From Quercus robur (taxonomy: Eukaryota > Streptophyta > Magnoliopsida > Fagales > Fagaceae), in contig NC_065545.1 in NCBI RefSeq assembly GCF_932294415.1, positions 42,198,327-42,262,326 on the forward strand: a stretch of 64,000 nucleotides of DNA, written 5' to 3'. Below are positions 24,723 through 37,511 of the stretch, piece after piece. The translations under genes were made by a program, and so were the position numbers. How positions within the stretch are numbered: the stretch's first letter is position 1; every line of letters starts with the position of its first letter. The notes beneath the pieces were generated by a model. It was not told where the DNA came from and made no database searches. It worked only from the letters and a program-made list of their open reading frames with translations.

Positions 24723-25908
24723 CATCATTATCCAATATAGAGTACTCCAGATCTAAAAAAATCTCTCTATGATGTCACAAAGGGGTACTATTTAAGTCAT
24801 CTAGGAACCTTAGTGCACGAATTCCAAGGTTTCATCGGACACAAAACAAAACAATCAAGATTCACAAAATCAACTTGATAAATCGGCTAGTGTTCAGCTA
24901 GGGGTTGAGAAAATGACACTATCTTGAGCATATTCTTGGGCTATTTTCTTGTGTCTTCAAATTTAATTCTTCAACAACTTATAGACACTCAAGATTAAGA
25001 CTCAAATACATTAAAAATGCATTTTAGCTTGGATTTGCCAAACATATACAATATTTGACTCTAACAGAACTATACCAGGCGAACCATGAAATATCAACTA
25101 GTAAATTGAAATTGGCTAGTACAAGATGATTTAGCTCGTAGCATTCCCCACTTCTTCTTCCACACATCTCTGATGTCATCCAACTCTCTCTTTCTCTTTC
25201 TCTTTCTCTTTCTTAGTTTTTACATTTTTAATAGACAGGGAAATCAGTGCCTACTCGATCCCTCTGAGTTTCTTTTCCCTCTATATTATAATACACAAAA
25301 ATGATTTTCAATACAATATTGACAATATTGCTATGTACTCTTTCATTTAATTACCCTAAAAAAAATCTCTATAAACAAGAAACAAAAAACGGGATTGGGC
25401 CTGCCATAGGATATTTAGCAAGAGACTAAATTCAATAAATACTCGGTATAAAACCCCTTATTTGGTTACACTCTCAAATAAAATTGTGACATATCATATG
25501 TATTCAAGTAAAATAATAGAATAAAAATTAACTCTCAAAAAAAGGTAAAAGAATAGAAATTAATACGCACAATCACAATCCATTAAATACATATATATTC
25601 CACCAATATATATGTGGGAATTTACTTATTCAAAAAATAAAAAAATAAATTTTTTTGATGAACTAATAAGAATAATTTCTATGAGAAACAAGTTGATTTG
25701 AATTGCTTCATTAATTTTATTCGCGGAGCTTACAATTGATTTTGTAATTACGTCATTAAATTCTGATATTAATACTTTAATTTTTAAATTTTTTTTTAAA
25801 AAAAAATTTTAATCTGTGCAGGATGTGAAGTACCATGGTTGCTTCAACAATTAATTTCCAGCAAAAAATCAGCACAAGTGGCAAGATTTTTAATGAGAAT
25901 GGGATTGT

Positions 25909-26135
25909 GAGTCTGTTTGGGAATAGATTATTTAACTGAAATTGAAAACTTTTTGGTAAAAATATTGTAGATAAAGCTAAAAACAAGTTGAAATAGCATA
26001 GTGAGACTCATAAATAGTACCAAAAAGTGTAATGAGACCCATGAATAATACCAAAAATAAGCTAAATAGTCGCAAAAATAAGTAAAATAGTAAAAAAGCT
26101 ACATTTTTCAGCCGATACCAAACGCAACCTACATC
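25909..26135. mobile_element. Decayed MITE of the same family
   Basis: Left end GTCTGTTTGGGAATAG and right end CCGATACCAAACGCAACC. It shares CATGAATA and AGCTAAA words with the element at 24.4 kb. Confidence 0.45.
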
Positions 26136-27360
26136 TATTATTTTCGACCTAACCGGTAATTAAAGTTTATTATTCTTGAAATAAAGTGCATAAGTTCAAA
26201 TATATCGTGCTTATACCAAAATCCAATTCTTGTTTAGACATGATAATAAAGATGCCATTGGTTCAAATTATCTATATTAGATAACCCATGTGAGTCATGC
26301 AAGCAAGAAGCAGAAACAATCATTCATGTATACGCTAGAGAGAGGTTCTTGGTACAAGCATGGCTGTAATAGCACTAATGAAACCGTGTGATATATAGTG
26401 GGCCGCTCCTGCCCTCTCAAATCTTGAACCCTTAAGCTAGGGCATATTTATTGAAGGTCACTACAGCTCGTTGATCACAGCATTAAACTGTGTCAACTCA
26501 CTGAACTCATAACTGGTTATATTGTGTCACTCTTTTATTGGATGGTATGATTAAGGGTTTTTAAATTGAATCCTTTTTTAATTTAATTTCATTTAGCTAA
26601 CCAAACCATAATTGTACAACATAATTCCCGAATTTTGCTTATAATACACATACTCACACACACAAAACTTCAAGCAAAAACACACTAAATCATCCATGCG
26701 TTTTTCATTTTTCAATTAACCTCTCCATTATTAAAAGGAAAAAAAAATAAAAAAAATAAAAGTTGTCCTCAATTTTCAAAGGTCTTATTTTTGAGGGATT
26801 TGAAAGAGACAATTGCTAGGAAATTCTACCCTCAATATTTTGTGAGACTAATTTTCTGACTTGAACTTGTAACTTGTCACTTTCAAACAAACTCTATAAA
26901 GATTATTATTTTCCTGGATCTTATGAAGAACCAAAATCAAAACACAAGCTACAGAATTGGAATTGCAATCAATGAGTACCTTGTAGGATTTATGGGGTTG
27001 TGTAAGAAAAGAGAAATAGAGAGAATACAAAAGTGAGCTTCATTTGAGATTAGAAGTTGGTGTGAGTGTGTTCACTAGTTCTTGATTTGAAAATTTAAAA
27101 CCAAATTCGTGGGTGTGTGTGTGAGTGGGTCACACATTTCTTTTCGTTCTTTTAACTTAACTATATATGTTTTGGCATAAAAAAAGAAATCAAAAGTATA
27201 ATTAAAAACCAAAAATTCAAAAAGCTAAATTACAAAAAAAAAAATGATAATTTCTTGTACACTTCTCCAATGGTTTTCAATTGCCCATTTGCCAACATGA
27301 AGCCAATCTCATGTCAGTTTGTAATAAGAAAGGTAACATAGTTTTGGAGTAATTATTCAC

Positions 27361-27469
27361 CTCAACCCGAAACCCAACCCGCAAAACATTAGGGTCAGGT
27401 TTGGGTATTAGTAATACCCATCTCGAACTCAAACTCAGACCCGACTTGTGTAGACTAAAAGTAAAATTA

Positions 27470-27526
<57 letters not shown>

Positions 27527-28470
27527 CTATAACAAAACCTTAACTCTAACATAATGATCAATTCTCTCTCAACCTACCCGCCCCTCACCTCACCCTCACT
27601 CACTCTCACTCTCATTTTCTCTTAATTCTTCTCTTAGAAGCCCTCACCCAGTCACCCTCACCCCCACTCTCATTCACTCACCAACCCACCTTCACCCTTA
27701 CTCTCATCATGTGGTGGTTGCTGTTTGTTACGAAGAAGCACAGAGGTTACATTAGAGGGAGATGTGTGAGGTTTAGGTTGAGACAAGTAGAGAAGCCCTT
27801 TGGTGATGATCAGAGGAGCATTTGGTCTTGTTGAGGTTAGGCTTGGGTTTCGGCCTAAAGGTGGGATTGATGGCTGAAACCACCACTGATGGTGGTGACA
27901 ATGATCGGAGATAGAGCCTTGGTGGTCTAAGATAGAGAGAGGCCTAGTAGGAGAAAGAGATAAAGCTTAGAGAGGGAGAGCTGAGGTCGATAGTTCCTTT
28001 TTTTTTGGTGGGGGGGGGGGGTTCATTTGATCATTTCCTCTCTCAAGGCTATGAATCTCAAGGTTTTACTTTTTTTATTATTTTAATTTCATTAATGAAT
28101 GTTTATTATTTACAATTTATTTCATTGTTAAATGTGAGTTTGTGTTTATATTTGTGTTTGTGATAGGATTTGTGTTTGTGTTTGTGTTTGTGAATTTGAA
28201 AGAGAAAATCATAAATCTAAAACTATTGTATGAGAAATCAGGAAAACATAAAATTGATTTTTTTTTTTTTTTTAAAGATTGAGTCATGGATTGGGCCACA
28301 AATTAAGGGCTTTAGATTAGGCCCTAAAGTGGCATGGTGGGGCTCGCAGGGGCCCGATGAAGTGGGTTTAGGGGTTTTAAAAAAACGTTTAGTTAACGGG
28401 GTGGGTGGCGGGTTGGGTTCAATCATAAAAAAACCTGCCCTAAACTTACCCGACCCATTGCCATTCTTAT
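27361..28470. repeat. Repeat region bounded by AACCC/GGGTT-rich words
   Basis: Begins near CAACCCGAAACCCAACCCGC and ends near CCCGACCCATTGCCATTC, words typical of a dispersed plant repeat. The interior holds CT/CACC-rich sequence, a poly(G) run at 28010-28021 and a (GTGTTT)n block. The true ends were not established. Confidence 0.35.
27474..27523. repeat. (AT)n microsatellite
   Basis: About 50 bases of pure AT repeat. Confidence 0.9.
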
Positions 28471-29597
28471 TATTCACTTTCTAGATATAAAATCAAATCA
28501 TCAATTGTATTTCTGTTGACAAACAAACCACAAAAGATATCCAATTTTATAATCAAGCAATAATAAACCAAAAACTCAATTAATTAAAATAAATTCTAAG
28601 TCATGAGAAAAACATGATTGAACTCAAATTTAGAATTCTATCTTAGTCAACCAATATGAAGCAAGAACAAATAAAATACTAAGCGTTAGAAAGAAATAAT
28701 CATAATACTGTCATGGAGAAAAGCTACAGAAGCTAGAAAAACCATTTACGACTGCCTCTACATACTACACGTTGAGCCCTAGCCTCTATTTTCTCTAAAT
28801 TCTTTTACAAACTGACCTAGAGGTTTTTATACAAGAGAAGCCGTCTAGTACTAGCATGGTCCAAATACAATACGAAAAAGGACTTGTAATGTTTGTAAGC
28901 CACACGCTAACTTGTGCCCGTTTGCTTTTACCAACCGAAACCAAAGTGGCCCAAAAGAGAAGCCCAAGTTAACAAAAAGCAATTAAAACCACAAGCCCAC
29001 TGTATATCTCTTAGTCCCACGAAAGCACTTCTACTGTTATTTTATTTTATTTTTTTCTTTTTCTTTTGCTTTTCTAACTTCACGCCTGGACCTCTTTTCT
29101 TTCATTATCTTTGCTTCACATATGTGATCTCTCGAATTGGCAGGACTCAGTTGGCCTAGATCCACCTTGGGGCATTCAACTTTCTTGTGGATGTCATGTG
29201 TACATGAAGGATGATAACTTGATCACATTTTTTTTTTCATTCTTTTTCTTCCACCAATTCTCATTAGCATATAAATTTTTTATTACCTATAAAACAAGAA
29301 CAACTTATAATTAGTCACAAAATAGTATAAAAGCGAGGCTAAAAATACAAATATGAGAGTACTTTATTGTACATCATTGACAATCATTACAATTACGTAA
29401 AAGAATACATAAAAAAAAAATAAAATAAAATGACAGTAATCAATTGTTTTGAATATGCATCGTGAATTGCTTAGGAAATTTTAAATAACAAGAAAGAGAG
29501 AGAGAGAGAGTACAAAGACAAAGAGACTACAAGAATCAATTTTTTTTTTTGTTAAAGGAACTTTATTCTTTTGAATATGTATTGCTTACAAAACAAT

Positions 29598-29598
<1 letters not shown>

Positions 29599-29628
<30 letters not shown>
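29599..29628. repeat. (AG)n microsatellite
   Basis: Pure AG tract that ends directly at the stop codon of the LEA_2-like gene, so it would fall in its 3' untranslated region. Confidence 0.85.
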
Positions 29629-30279
29629 CTACCAATCAATATGGCAATGCAAATCATGACCAAAAAACCTCCCAACCGTTGTATCCATAAAATCAAGTCT
29701 TATGTTAGAGCAAGAAGGATTTAGACTCAAATCCCATCTGTCTATTCCTTTATGATATTCTCCATGATCCATATGCATGTCCAAACTCACATGCATCGCA
29801 CCTTTCGTTTTCTCATCCCAAAGTTCTTTGAGAACCTTCGTCCCTAACTCCAAATCAATATCATAGGGCTGCTTCTGCTTTCCCCAACAATCAGTCCTAT
29901 TGAACTCTACCAATACCCTTTTCTGCCTTCTCTGTTTAAGCTGTATTGGTTCGATCGAAGCACATGACACAGCGTAACGTTCTTTGTAGTGCACAAAAGT
30001 ATGAAAGCGATTGATGTAAATTTCAAAATCTTTATCTCGATTCATAAATGTCATTTCTGCTACCCATTCAGCTCTCAAATCTGAGGGGTTAGTGCTGAAG
30101 TTTGATACAGATAATGAGTTCAGGAGGATCACCAAAGGTTGTCTTGTTTGTGGGCTATTCTCTGACACATATTTGTACGTGAATACTAAACCCGGAACCA
30201 AGAGCACGAGGATAAAAATGACGATAAGAATTAAGTCTTGGTGGCGAGCTATGTACTCCTTCCAGCTTGAAGAAATCAT
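29629..30279 (-). CDS. NDR1/HIN1-like (LEA_2) single-pass membrane protein
   Basis: One-exon gene of 216 codons. A short basic N-terminus (WKEYIARHQD) is followed by a hydrophobic helix at about residues 17-37 (LILIVIFILVLLVPGLVF), then an extracytoplasmic beta-rich domain. LSVSNFS, the FMNRDKDFEIYINRF strand (where NHL proteins have RNPNKKF-type sequence) and YKERYAV fit the LEA_2 fold of the NHL family. That family includes plasma-membrane proteins linked to defence and abiotic stress. The C-terminus is rich in Asp and His and ends HCHIDW, with no GPI signal obvious. The ATG used is the first before the helix. Sequence divergence from classic NHL proteins is high, so a specific member is not named. 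Confidence 0.72.
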   Translation of the reverse strand: MISSSWKEYIARHQDLILIVIFILVLLVPGLVFTYKYVSENSPQTRQPLVILLNSLSVSNFSTNPSDLRAEWVAEMTFMNRDKDFEIYINRFHTFVHYKERYAVSCASIEPIQLKQRRQKRVLVEFNRTDCWGKQKQPYDIDLELGTKVLKELWDEKTKGAMHVSLDMHMDHGEYHKGIDRWDLSLNPSCSNIRLDFMDTTVGRFFGHDLHCHIDW

Positions 30280-31540
30280 AGTTTTGCTTTATGGTAAATA
30301 ATGTCGGGTTTTGTTTTCTTAATTAAGCAGGCAGCGCAGCATAGATAGCTAGCCCTGCCTGCCTTCTTCGCTAATCCTTCTTGGGATGTATAATTATGTA
30401 GAACACAATTCCCATTTGGCCATGGAGATTATTGTGAGCCGCTAAAGGTTTTCTTATCAGTTTTAAGCATTGAATCCCCTAATATCAAGCATGTTTTAAA
30501 CGAAGTAGTTTAAAAATAAATAAATAAACCAATTACTACAATGTTGTAAGATTTGTAATTAAGTTTGTAACTACTAGCAGAAAATAGGGGGTGGCAAAGA
30601 GACCACCGTTACTACCTCTAACCAAATTATATGAACTCAATATTACTTGAGGCCCTTGATTTGCCAATCAAAACTGTCTCAACCAAATCTGAATTTTACG
30701 CGCAAGAGGGAATTACAAGGTTTACAACAATAAGCTCGCTAATTTTAAAGTCATGAGATTAATTTGAGTGGTGCTAAATGTGTCAAGTAGTTAAGTATTC
30801 CGCCTCCTCTAACTGCATATATATTCTTTTCAAATGACAAAACTATGCCAGACCATGCATGGATGTAATGTTCCTGCCCATTAACATGTTTGATGTCAGA
30901 CACCAGGGAAAATAAGGGGGGCTGGGAAGTAAAAAAGACATGTAGAAATTACTGTCTACACTAAAAATTGATTGGTGTCTTGGTCTGATAATAAAGAGTT
31001 ATTTTTAGGAGTGGACGTCATAAGTTGAAACTATTTCAAAAAAAAAAAAAAAAGAGGCTGTTATATGACAAATAGATTCTTTTTTTCCCTTCTGTTGGAA
31101 ACTAGTTATTAAATATTGCAACCAAAGACTTTTGTTTTTCAAAAGTATTGAGAGCAATACCAAAATTCTTAATGAAATAGATATGGCATTCTTGTAATGA
31201 TTCCCCAGATAGATGAACAAACATATTCGATTATAGGTTTGATTTACTTCCAGTACTTTTTTAACTGGAATCTCATTTTGTTTTAATGAGAAATTGTTAT
31301 ATTATCCACTCACTAAATAAAAGATAGAGATTAAAACTCACTATCGCTTGTTATAATATATTTAAAATAAAATGACATGTCTAGTTAAAAAAGTCTGGAG
31401 ATAAGCTACACCCTTCAATTATTGCTATATAACGATGAATTAGTAAACAATTAGTAATTTAAATTAAACGATATAAATTGTCTTCATCATAAAATTTGTA
31501 ATAAGATTTAAGTTCAATACATATTTCAATGTTCATTGAT
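30280..31540. other. Upstream region of the LEA_2-like gene and intergenic sequence
   Basis: No gene seen. The first few hundred bases should contain the minus-strand promoter, but no convincing TATA box or leader could be fixed. Confidence 0.35.
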
Positions 31541-32230
31541 AGTTTTTTTTTTCTTTCACTTGGACTACCTAAAATGTATATGGGGGAAGAAATTTTTTTC
31601 TTCATTGTGAAATTTATAATTAGATTTATACTCAATACATATTATTATGTTCATATTCATTGCTTTGCATGAGTTTCATATATTTGTAAATTTATAAAAA
31701 TTTGTGATTAAAGATATTTTAAGAAGTAATAGGAATAATAGCAAAATTTGTTAGGTAATAAACATATATCCTTGTTCATGGTATGTTTTTTTTCTTGGGA
31801 TTACCAAATTTTATGGGGGAGGAATTAATTGTTTCCATTTTCATAGTCATTTTTTATTTTATTTTATAAATTTGACTACCAAAAAAATTTTATGTGAGGA
31901 GAAATTGATTACCTCACCATGGAAAAAATAATTAGATTCTAATTGTCATTTAAAAAAAAAAAAAAAAAACTTGTACCACCAAATACATTAGTTAAAATTT
32001 TGAAATGAAACAATATTTTATTTCATGTTAGTTCATATTTTCATGTTCATTTTAATTTTAATTTTAATTTTTTTTACTTGGACTACCAAAAATGTATATG
32101 AAAAAATTGTCATGAGGATTTATAATTAGATTTATTTTTTTATTGGAATACCAAAAAAATTAACTGTTTTAATGTTCATTGTCTTTTTTTTTTTTTTTTA
32201 CTTGGATTACCAAAAATGTTTGAGATCACA
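31541..32230. repeat. Cluster of degenerate TTGGACTACCAAAAATGTATATG-like words
   Basis: The word T(n)ACTTGGA(C/T)TACC(A)n...TATATGGGGGA recurs at about 31558, 31794, 31870, 32078, 32143 and 32198, and again in the second copy of the tandem duplication. Spacing is irregular (about 50-240 bp). It looks like an old degenerate array or a repeat-rich element end. Confidence 0.45.
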
Positions 32231-33078
32231 AAATTATGAACCAAAAAAAAAAAAAATACAAACACAAATGTGATACTCTATATAAAAAGAGTAATGCTAC
32301 AAACACAAACTATTTTACAGTATTTTTACAAACTGCTGATGTGGCTTTAATAATTTCCAAATAGTTATTGTAAGTAAAATGTGATGTTAGTGATGGGCCC
32401 ATATTAGAATTAGTAAGAATTTGCCACATCAGCAGTTTGTAAAAATATTGTAAAGTAATTTGTGTCTGTAGCATTATTCATATAAAAGTAGTAAAGTACT
32501 AACAGATTTGGCATATATATGGTTATTCATTGAGAAAATAGCACAACATATAACTAACATAGAACATCACTAAAACAAATATTAGGCAAAATCACATACC
32601 GCAAAAAGAAATCAAATTCAATTACATAGAAATTCTCTGAAAGGAATAAAAATACCTTCAAATATATTATAAAGTTATATGAAAATGAAAAACCAATACT
32701 AAAAATTAAATAGACAGTTTCAAATAGAATGCATTCTTGAAATTAAAAGTTAAGTAAAAAGAAAAGCTAACCTTTAGATAACAGAATACATGAAATCTCC
32801 ACATTAACAACCTCCCAACTTAAACGAATACATAGAAAAGTGGGAGAATAGAAAATATTTTAGTTTTATCTCATAGTGTGAGGGATGGAAAAGTGGAGGG
32901 GTATAAAACTCATTTGTTTGGTTGAGAAGAAAAATAAGAAGTTAGAAAATGTAATTTGTATAAGTTTACTCCTATGCCCTTATTACATAATATAATAAAT
33001 AATTTTTTCGTAATTATTAAATAATAAAAAAATTATTTTCCATTATATATATGTATGTGTGTGTAAAAGCCACCGTTC

Positions 33079-33112
<34 letters not shown>

Positions 33113-33614
33113 AACATTGATTAAAAAAAAAAGAAGTCACATTGACAAAAACAAAAAACTGGAGGGTTTTTTTTTTTTTTTTTAGAGGGGAAAAAAAAAA
33201 ACCACTAGTTTGATTCCACAAACAAATTGAACAAATGGATGAGTAAGGAAAAGACAAAAGAAAGGTGAAAATCAGAGGCAAAAAGAAGAAAACAACAGTC
33301 ATTGAATTATGCACAGGAGGGCAATGTTCTAGTTTTCTCTTTAGTTTTCTCCCCATTTTAGGGAGAAAACATTTGGTGGATCTGGGAAGAAAACACTTAA
33401 GCCTCATCACTTTTTTTTTTCCCTTCCTCCTTTTCCAACCAAACACCCACTAAAAATACTTTTTCTCCACTTTTCTCCCCTCAATTTTTCATCATTCCTA
33501 AAATCCCTTCAAACTAACATACCCTAAGGATTTTGATCTCACTCAATTAAGGATTCTAATAGCTAGCCAATGTTAGGGATAGGTTTTAGGTTTAATGGTA
33601 AAGGAGGATTTTGC
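31912..33614. repeat. Tandem duplication, copy 1 (1703 bp)
   Basis: Begins near CCTCACCATGGAAAAAATAATT and runs to the AAGGAGGATTTTG word at 33601-33613. Without its MITE it is about 1.5 kb and matches copy 2 closely throughout, including the minus-strand low-complexity stretch at 33.08-33.45 kb. Confidence 0.8.
32289..32479. mobile_element. hAT-like MITE (191 bp)
   Basis: Long inverted ends of about 55 bp: GAGTAATGCTACAAACACAA at the left and the reverse complement of GAATAATGCTACAGACACAA at the right, both running on through ACAAACTGCTGATGTGGC. It is flanked by TATAAAAA (32281-32288) and ATATAAAA (32480-32487), a near-perfect 7-8 bp duplication that fits the hAT superfamily. The second copy of the surrounding duplication lacks it. 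Non-coding. Confidence 0.85.
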
Positions 33615-34085
33615 CTTCACCATGGAAAAAATAATTAGTTTCTAATTGTCATTTTAAAAAACTTGTACTACCAAATACATTAGTTAAATTTTGAAATGAA
33701 ACAATATTATATTTTCTGTTAGTCCATATTTTCATGTTCATTTTAATTTTTTTTACTTGAACTACCAAAAATGTATATGAAAAAATTGGCATGAAGATTT
33801 ATAATTAGATTTTTTTTATCGGAATACCAAAAAAAATAATTTTTTTAATGTTCGTTGTCATTTTTTTTACTTGGATTACCAAAAAAATGTTTGAGATCAC
33901 AAAATTATGAACCAAAAAAAAAAAAAAAAAAAAAAAAAACAAATGTGATACTCTATAAAAAAATAGTAAAGTACTAACAGATTTGGCATATATATGGTTA
34001 TTCATTGAGAAAATAGCACAATTTTCATATAACTAAGATAGAACATCAGTAAAACAAATATTAGGCAAAATCACATACCGTAAAA

Positions 34086-34098
34086 AGAAATCAAATTC
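34086..34098. repeat. LINE target-site duplication, left copy
   Basis: AGAAATCAAATTC, repeated exactly at 36086-36098. Confidence 0.9.
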
Positions 34099-36085
34099 TT
34101 TTTTTTATTTTTTTGATACCAAACAAAGGAAGAGTTCATACAAAGTTACATAGAGCAGGATTATACCACCTGTAATACAAGGGTGTGTTCACAGCCTATT
34201 TAGCAAAACACCACACAGCCTTAACAACTACATGAGGGACAACCAAAATATTACAAAATAAACCATTTTGAGAGAGAAAGTTTAGATCAGCTATCCTATT
34301 ACTATCCAACCAATCTGTGCTTTTCCTTAATTTGAAAACTTGATGGAGATTGACCCTGTTAGTTAAGAACAAAACATGCTGAAATCCATAGTTTTTAGCT
34401 ATGATACCAGCTTCCACCATTGCTTCAAGTAGAGCTCCTATTGCTGTGTTGGCAAGACTGCAATTAACCCCTGAAAACACTTCCGCTCCTTGCATATTTA
34501 CAGCTACAAAAGCGTATGCTCTCCTTTGTGGCTTTGTTCTTCTTGCTTCAGCTACTTTGATGATGAGCTGATATTTCCCTGCAGCTGTGAGATGTCCTGA
34601 CTTGGCTGTTCTAAGCTCTCTAGTAGGATGGTATGGGCCTGCATAAGCCTTCCTGTACCTGCAAGATAAAGTTTTGGCTGTTAGAATAACTTCTAGGGGA
34701 TTCGGGGTCAAGCCTTGGTGAAGCACTTTGTTTCTGTGATTCCAAATTAACCACAAAACTGTAAACATTGATTGAAGGATGACCGAGCTTTGATCTTTAT
34801 TATTTAAGTAAGAGCTGATATAGTCTTTTAACCAAAACTGAACAGACACATTGGTGATGTCAGAAGTATGCAGACCAAGATCTAAACCAAACCAACAAGC
34901 TCTAGAAAAGCTACAAAGGAGAAATAGATGTGTAGGAGTCTCTTCTTCAACATTACATAAGGGACAAGTGACATCATTACTGATGCCTCTGCTATGTAGA
35001 GTGGTCAAAGTAGGTAGACTGTCATGGAGAAGTTTCCACACAAAATTAATAATTCTTAAGGGAACATGGGCTTTCCAAATTGCAGTCCATATCTTCCTTT
35101 CCTACTGGAATTGTTGTGACTCTAAAGAGTCTTCAGTTAACAACTCATAAGCTCTCTTGGTACTATAATTCCCATCCCTTGAGTATTTCCACATAAGCCT
35201 ATCCTTATAATCATTGATTTTGGAAATGGGCATTTGCAAAATGTTGTCCGCTTTAGGGTGATGGTATAAGCTCCTAATTAAATCCACTTTCCAACTTCTA
35301 GAATTATGATCAATAAGATCTCCTACTGTGCCGGTTTGCAAAAAGGGAAACGAAGAACTATCTCTTAAGTTTGGCGACCAATCAGGATGAGTAAGGTGTA
35401 TATCAAAACCATCTCCAACCAACCACCTGCCTTCTCGAAGGATAGGATCACCTTGCTGAACAATGTTTTTCCAAATCCAAGAATGGTGTGCTTTCGGTGT
35501 GTGGCCTTGCAATGATTCATTAGGATGGTACTTAGCCTTAAAAGTTCTAGCTAAGAGGGATTGGGGACAGTTAATAAGCCTCCAATATTGTTTTGCCAAC
35601 AAAGCTTGACTCATAGGGCTAAACTTCTTAATGCCAAGACCCCCCCCCCCATCTTTTAGGCTTGCAGATTTTATTCCAATTGAGCAAATGAAGTTTTTTC
35701 TCTCCAATTTCATGACCCCACCAAAAAGACCTCACAATAGAATCCATCTTGTTGCAAATAGATTCAGGAACTTTAAAACAAGAGAATGTGTATAAAGGAA
35801 GAAATTGGAGTACAGAAGAGATGAGGGTGGTTCTGCCAGCCTGTGAAAGAAGTCTAGATTTCCAGCCCTGCAGCTTAGAATGAAGCTTGTCAATCAGAAA
35901 ATGAAAATCAACAATACGATTCCCTCTCAACTTAATATTGATACTAAGGTATTTGCTGGGGTGTTGGACAAGGTTCACATTCAAACTTCTAGCTATGGAT
36001 ACTTGACATTCCTTGGCCATGTTTGGGGAGCAAAAAAGGTTAGATTTGGATAAATTTATTTTTTGGCCCGAGATAGAGCAGTGCC
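34099..36085 (-). mobile_element. 5'-truncated L1-type LINE
   Basis: Non-LTR retrotransposon on the minus strand. Its A-rich tail appears as a T-run directly after 34098, and exact 13-bp target duplications AGAAATCAAATTC flank it (34086-34098, 36086-36098). In coding order it shows the reverse-transcriptase C-terminal part (QKINLSKS, GWKSRLLSQAGRTTLI, FWWGHE), then a zf-RVT zinc-finger (CPLCNVEEETPTHLFLLC, near 34.96 kb), then an RNase H-like end. The catalytic RT core and ORF1 are missing by 5' truncation. At least two frame breaks occur, near 35.63-35.71 kb and 35.04-35.10 kb, so it is inactive. Well-preserved ends and target duplication suggest a fairly young insertion. Confidence 0.93.
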
Positions 36086-36098
36086 AGAAATCAAATTC
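36086..36098. repeat. LINE target-site duplication, right copy
   Basis: AGAAATCAAATTC, identical to 34086-34098. Confidence 0.9.
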
Positions 36099-37094
36099 AA
36101 TTGCATAGAAATTCTCTAAAAGGAATAAAAATACCTTCAAATATATTATAAAGTTATATGAAAATGAAAAACCAATACTAAAAACTAAATAGGCACTTTC
36201 AAATAGAATGCATTCTCGAAATTAAAAGTTAAAGTGAAAAAGAAAAAGAAAAAAGCTAACCTTTAGATAATAGAATACATGAAATCTCCACATTAACAAC
36301 CTCCCAACTTAAACGAATAGATAAGAAAGTGAGAGGAAAAAAAATATTTTAGTTTTCTCTCATAGTGTGAAGGATGGAAAAGTGGAGGGGTATGAAACTC
36401 ATTTGTCTGATTGAGAAGAAAAATAAGAAGTTAGAAAATGTAATTTGTATAAGTTTACTCCTATGCCCCTATTACATAATATAATAAATAATTTTTTTGT
36501 AATTATTAAATAAAAAAAATTATTTTCCATTGTATATATATGTGTGTGTGAAAGCCACTGTTCAATTAAAAAAAAAAAAAACTCCAACATTGATTATAAA
36601 AAAAGAAGTCACGTTGACAAAAACAAAAACAAACAAAAAGATAGAGTGTTTTTTTTTTCTTTTTTTTTGGAGAAAGAAAAAAAAACCACCAATTTGATTC
36701 CACAAACAAATTGAACAAATGGATGAGTAAGAAAAATACATAAGAAAGGTGAAAATCAAAGGCAAAAAGAAGAAAACGACAGTCATTGAATTATGCACAG
36801 GAGAGCGATGTTCTAGTTTTCTCTTCAATTTTCTCCCCATTTTGGGGAGAAAATATTTGGTGGGTCCGAGAAGAAAACACTTGGACCTCACCAATTTTTT
36901 TCCGTTCCTCATTTTCCAACCAAACACCCACTAAAAATACTTTCTCTCCATTTTTCTCCCCTTAATTTTTCATCGTTCCTAAAATCCCTTCAAACAAACA
37001 TACCCTAAAGATTTTGATCTCACTCAATTAAGGATTCTAATAGCTAGCCAATGTTAGGAATAGGTTTGAGGTTTAACGATAAGGGATGATTTTG

Positions 37095-37511
37095 GTATTT
37101 AGGCATTGAAAAATGTTAAATGAATATCAAATTTTAAACTCTTTTCTTTTCGCAACTGATTAAAGATGATGAGATTTAAGAAAAACATTACCTTTATGAG
37201 ACAAATAATAAGAATGGTTGTGAAAAATGAAAAGAAAAAAAAAATCCTACATGTATCTATAAGATCAAGTGTGAAATTTTCCTTTTTTTTTTTTTTGCTC
37301 ATTAGCAGATTTTTCTAACAAAACATAAATTGATACAGAAATTTAAAATATAGCATGTCACAAAGAAAATCATAAAAAATAGATAAAGACAAAAAAAAAA
37401 AAAAAAAATGATGATATCAAATATCAATTTGTTGCCTCTCCATACAAAACATGTACAACACACACACACACTCTCTCTCTATCTCTCTCTCTCTTGTGGA
37501 AGAAAATCAAA
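37095..37511 (+). promoter_or_regulatory. Upstream region and leader of the fibrillin gene
   Basis: An AT-rich stretch is followed by ACACAC and a (CT)n run at about 37467-37494, a common plant leader feature. An ATG at 37409 opens an out-of-frame reading frame that overlaps the main start. It would be an upstream ORF only if transcription begins before it. Confidence 0.4.

Larger units (their letters stand above)
18481..29590. other. 11-kb intergenic region without recognisable genes
   Basis: AT-rich sequence with only short chance reading frames. It contains the MITE-like relics listed separately, (AG)n at about 21045-21070, (CT)n(AT)n tracts at 23409-23450 and 23670-23712, CTTTCT repeats near 25190, a (GTGTTT)n block at about 28140-28196 and several poly(A)/poly(T) runs. 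No tRNA or other structural RNA was recognised. Confidence 0.5.
33615..37094. repeat. Tandem duplication, copy 2, split by a LINE
   Basis: Same unit as copy 1, starting CCTTCACCATGGAAAAAATAATT and ending AAGGGATGATTTTG at 37081-37094. After removing the 1987-bp LINE and one 13-bp target duplication it is about 1.48 kb. It has no MITE where copy 1 has one. Confidence 0.8.

Noticed and set aside
28230-28484. Mirror frames on both strands with proline-rich sequence
   Set aside because: They fall in GGGTT/AACCC repeat sequence, with no domain and no splice context.
33081-33446. Minus-strand frame repeated at 36562-36927 (MFGWKRRKGKK-like)
   Set aside because: Conservation between the two comes from the tandem duplication itself. 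The sequence is low-complexity, with poly(F) and poly(K) from homopolymers.
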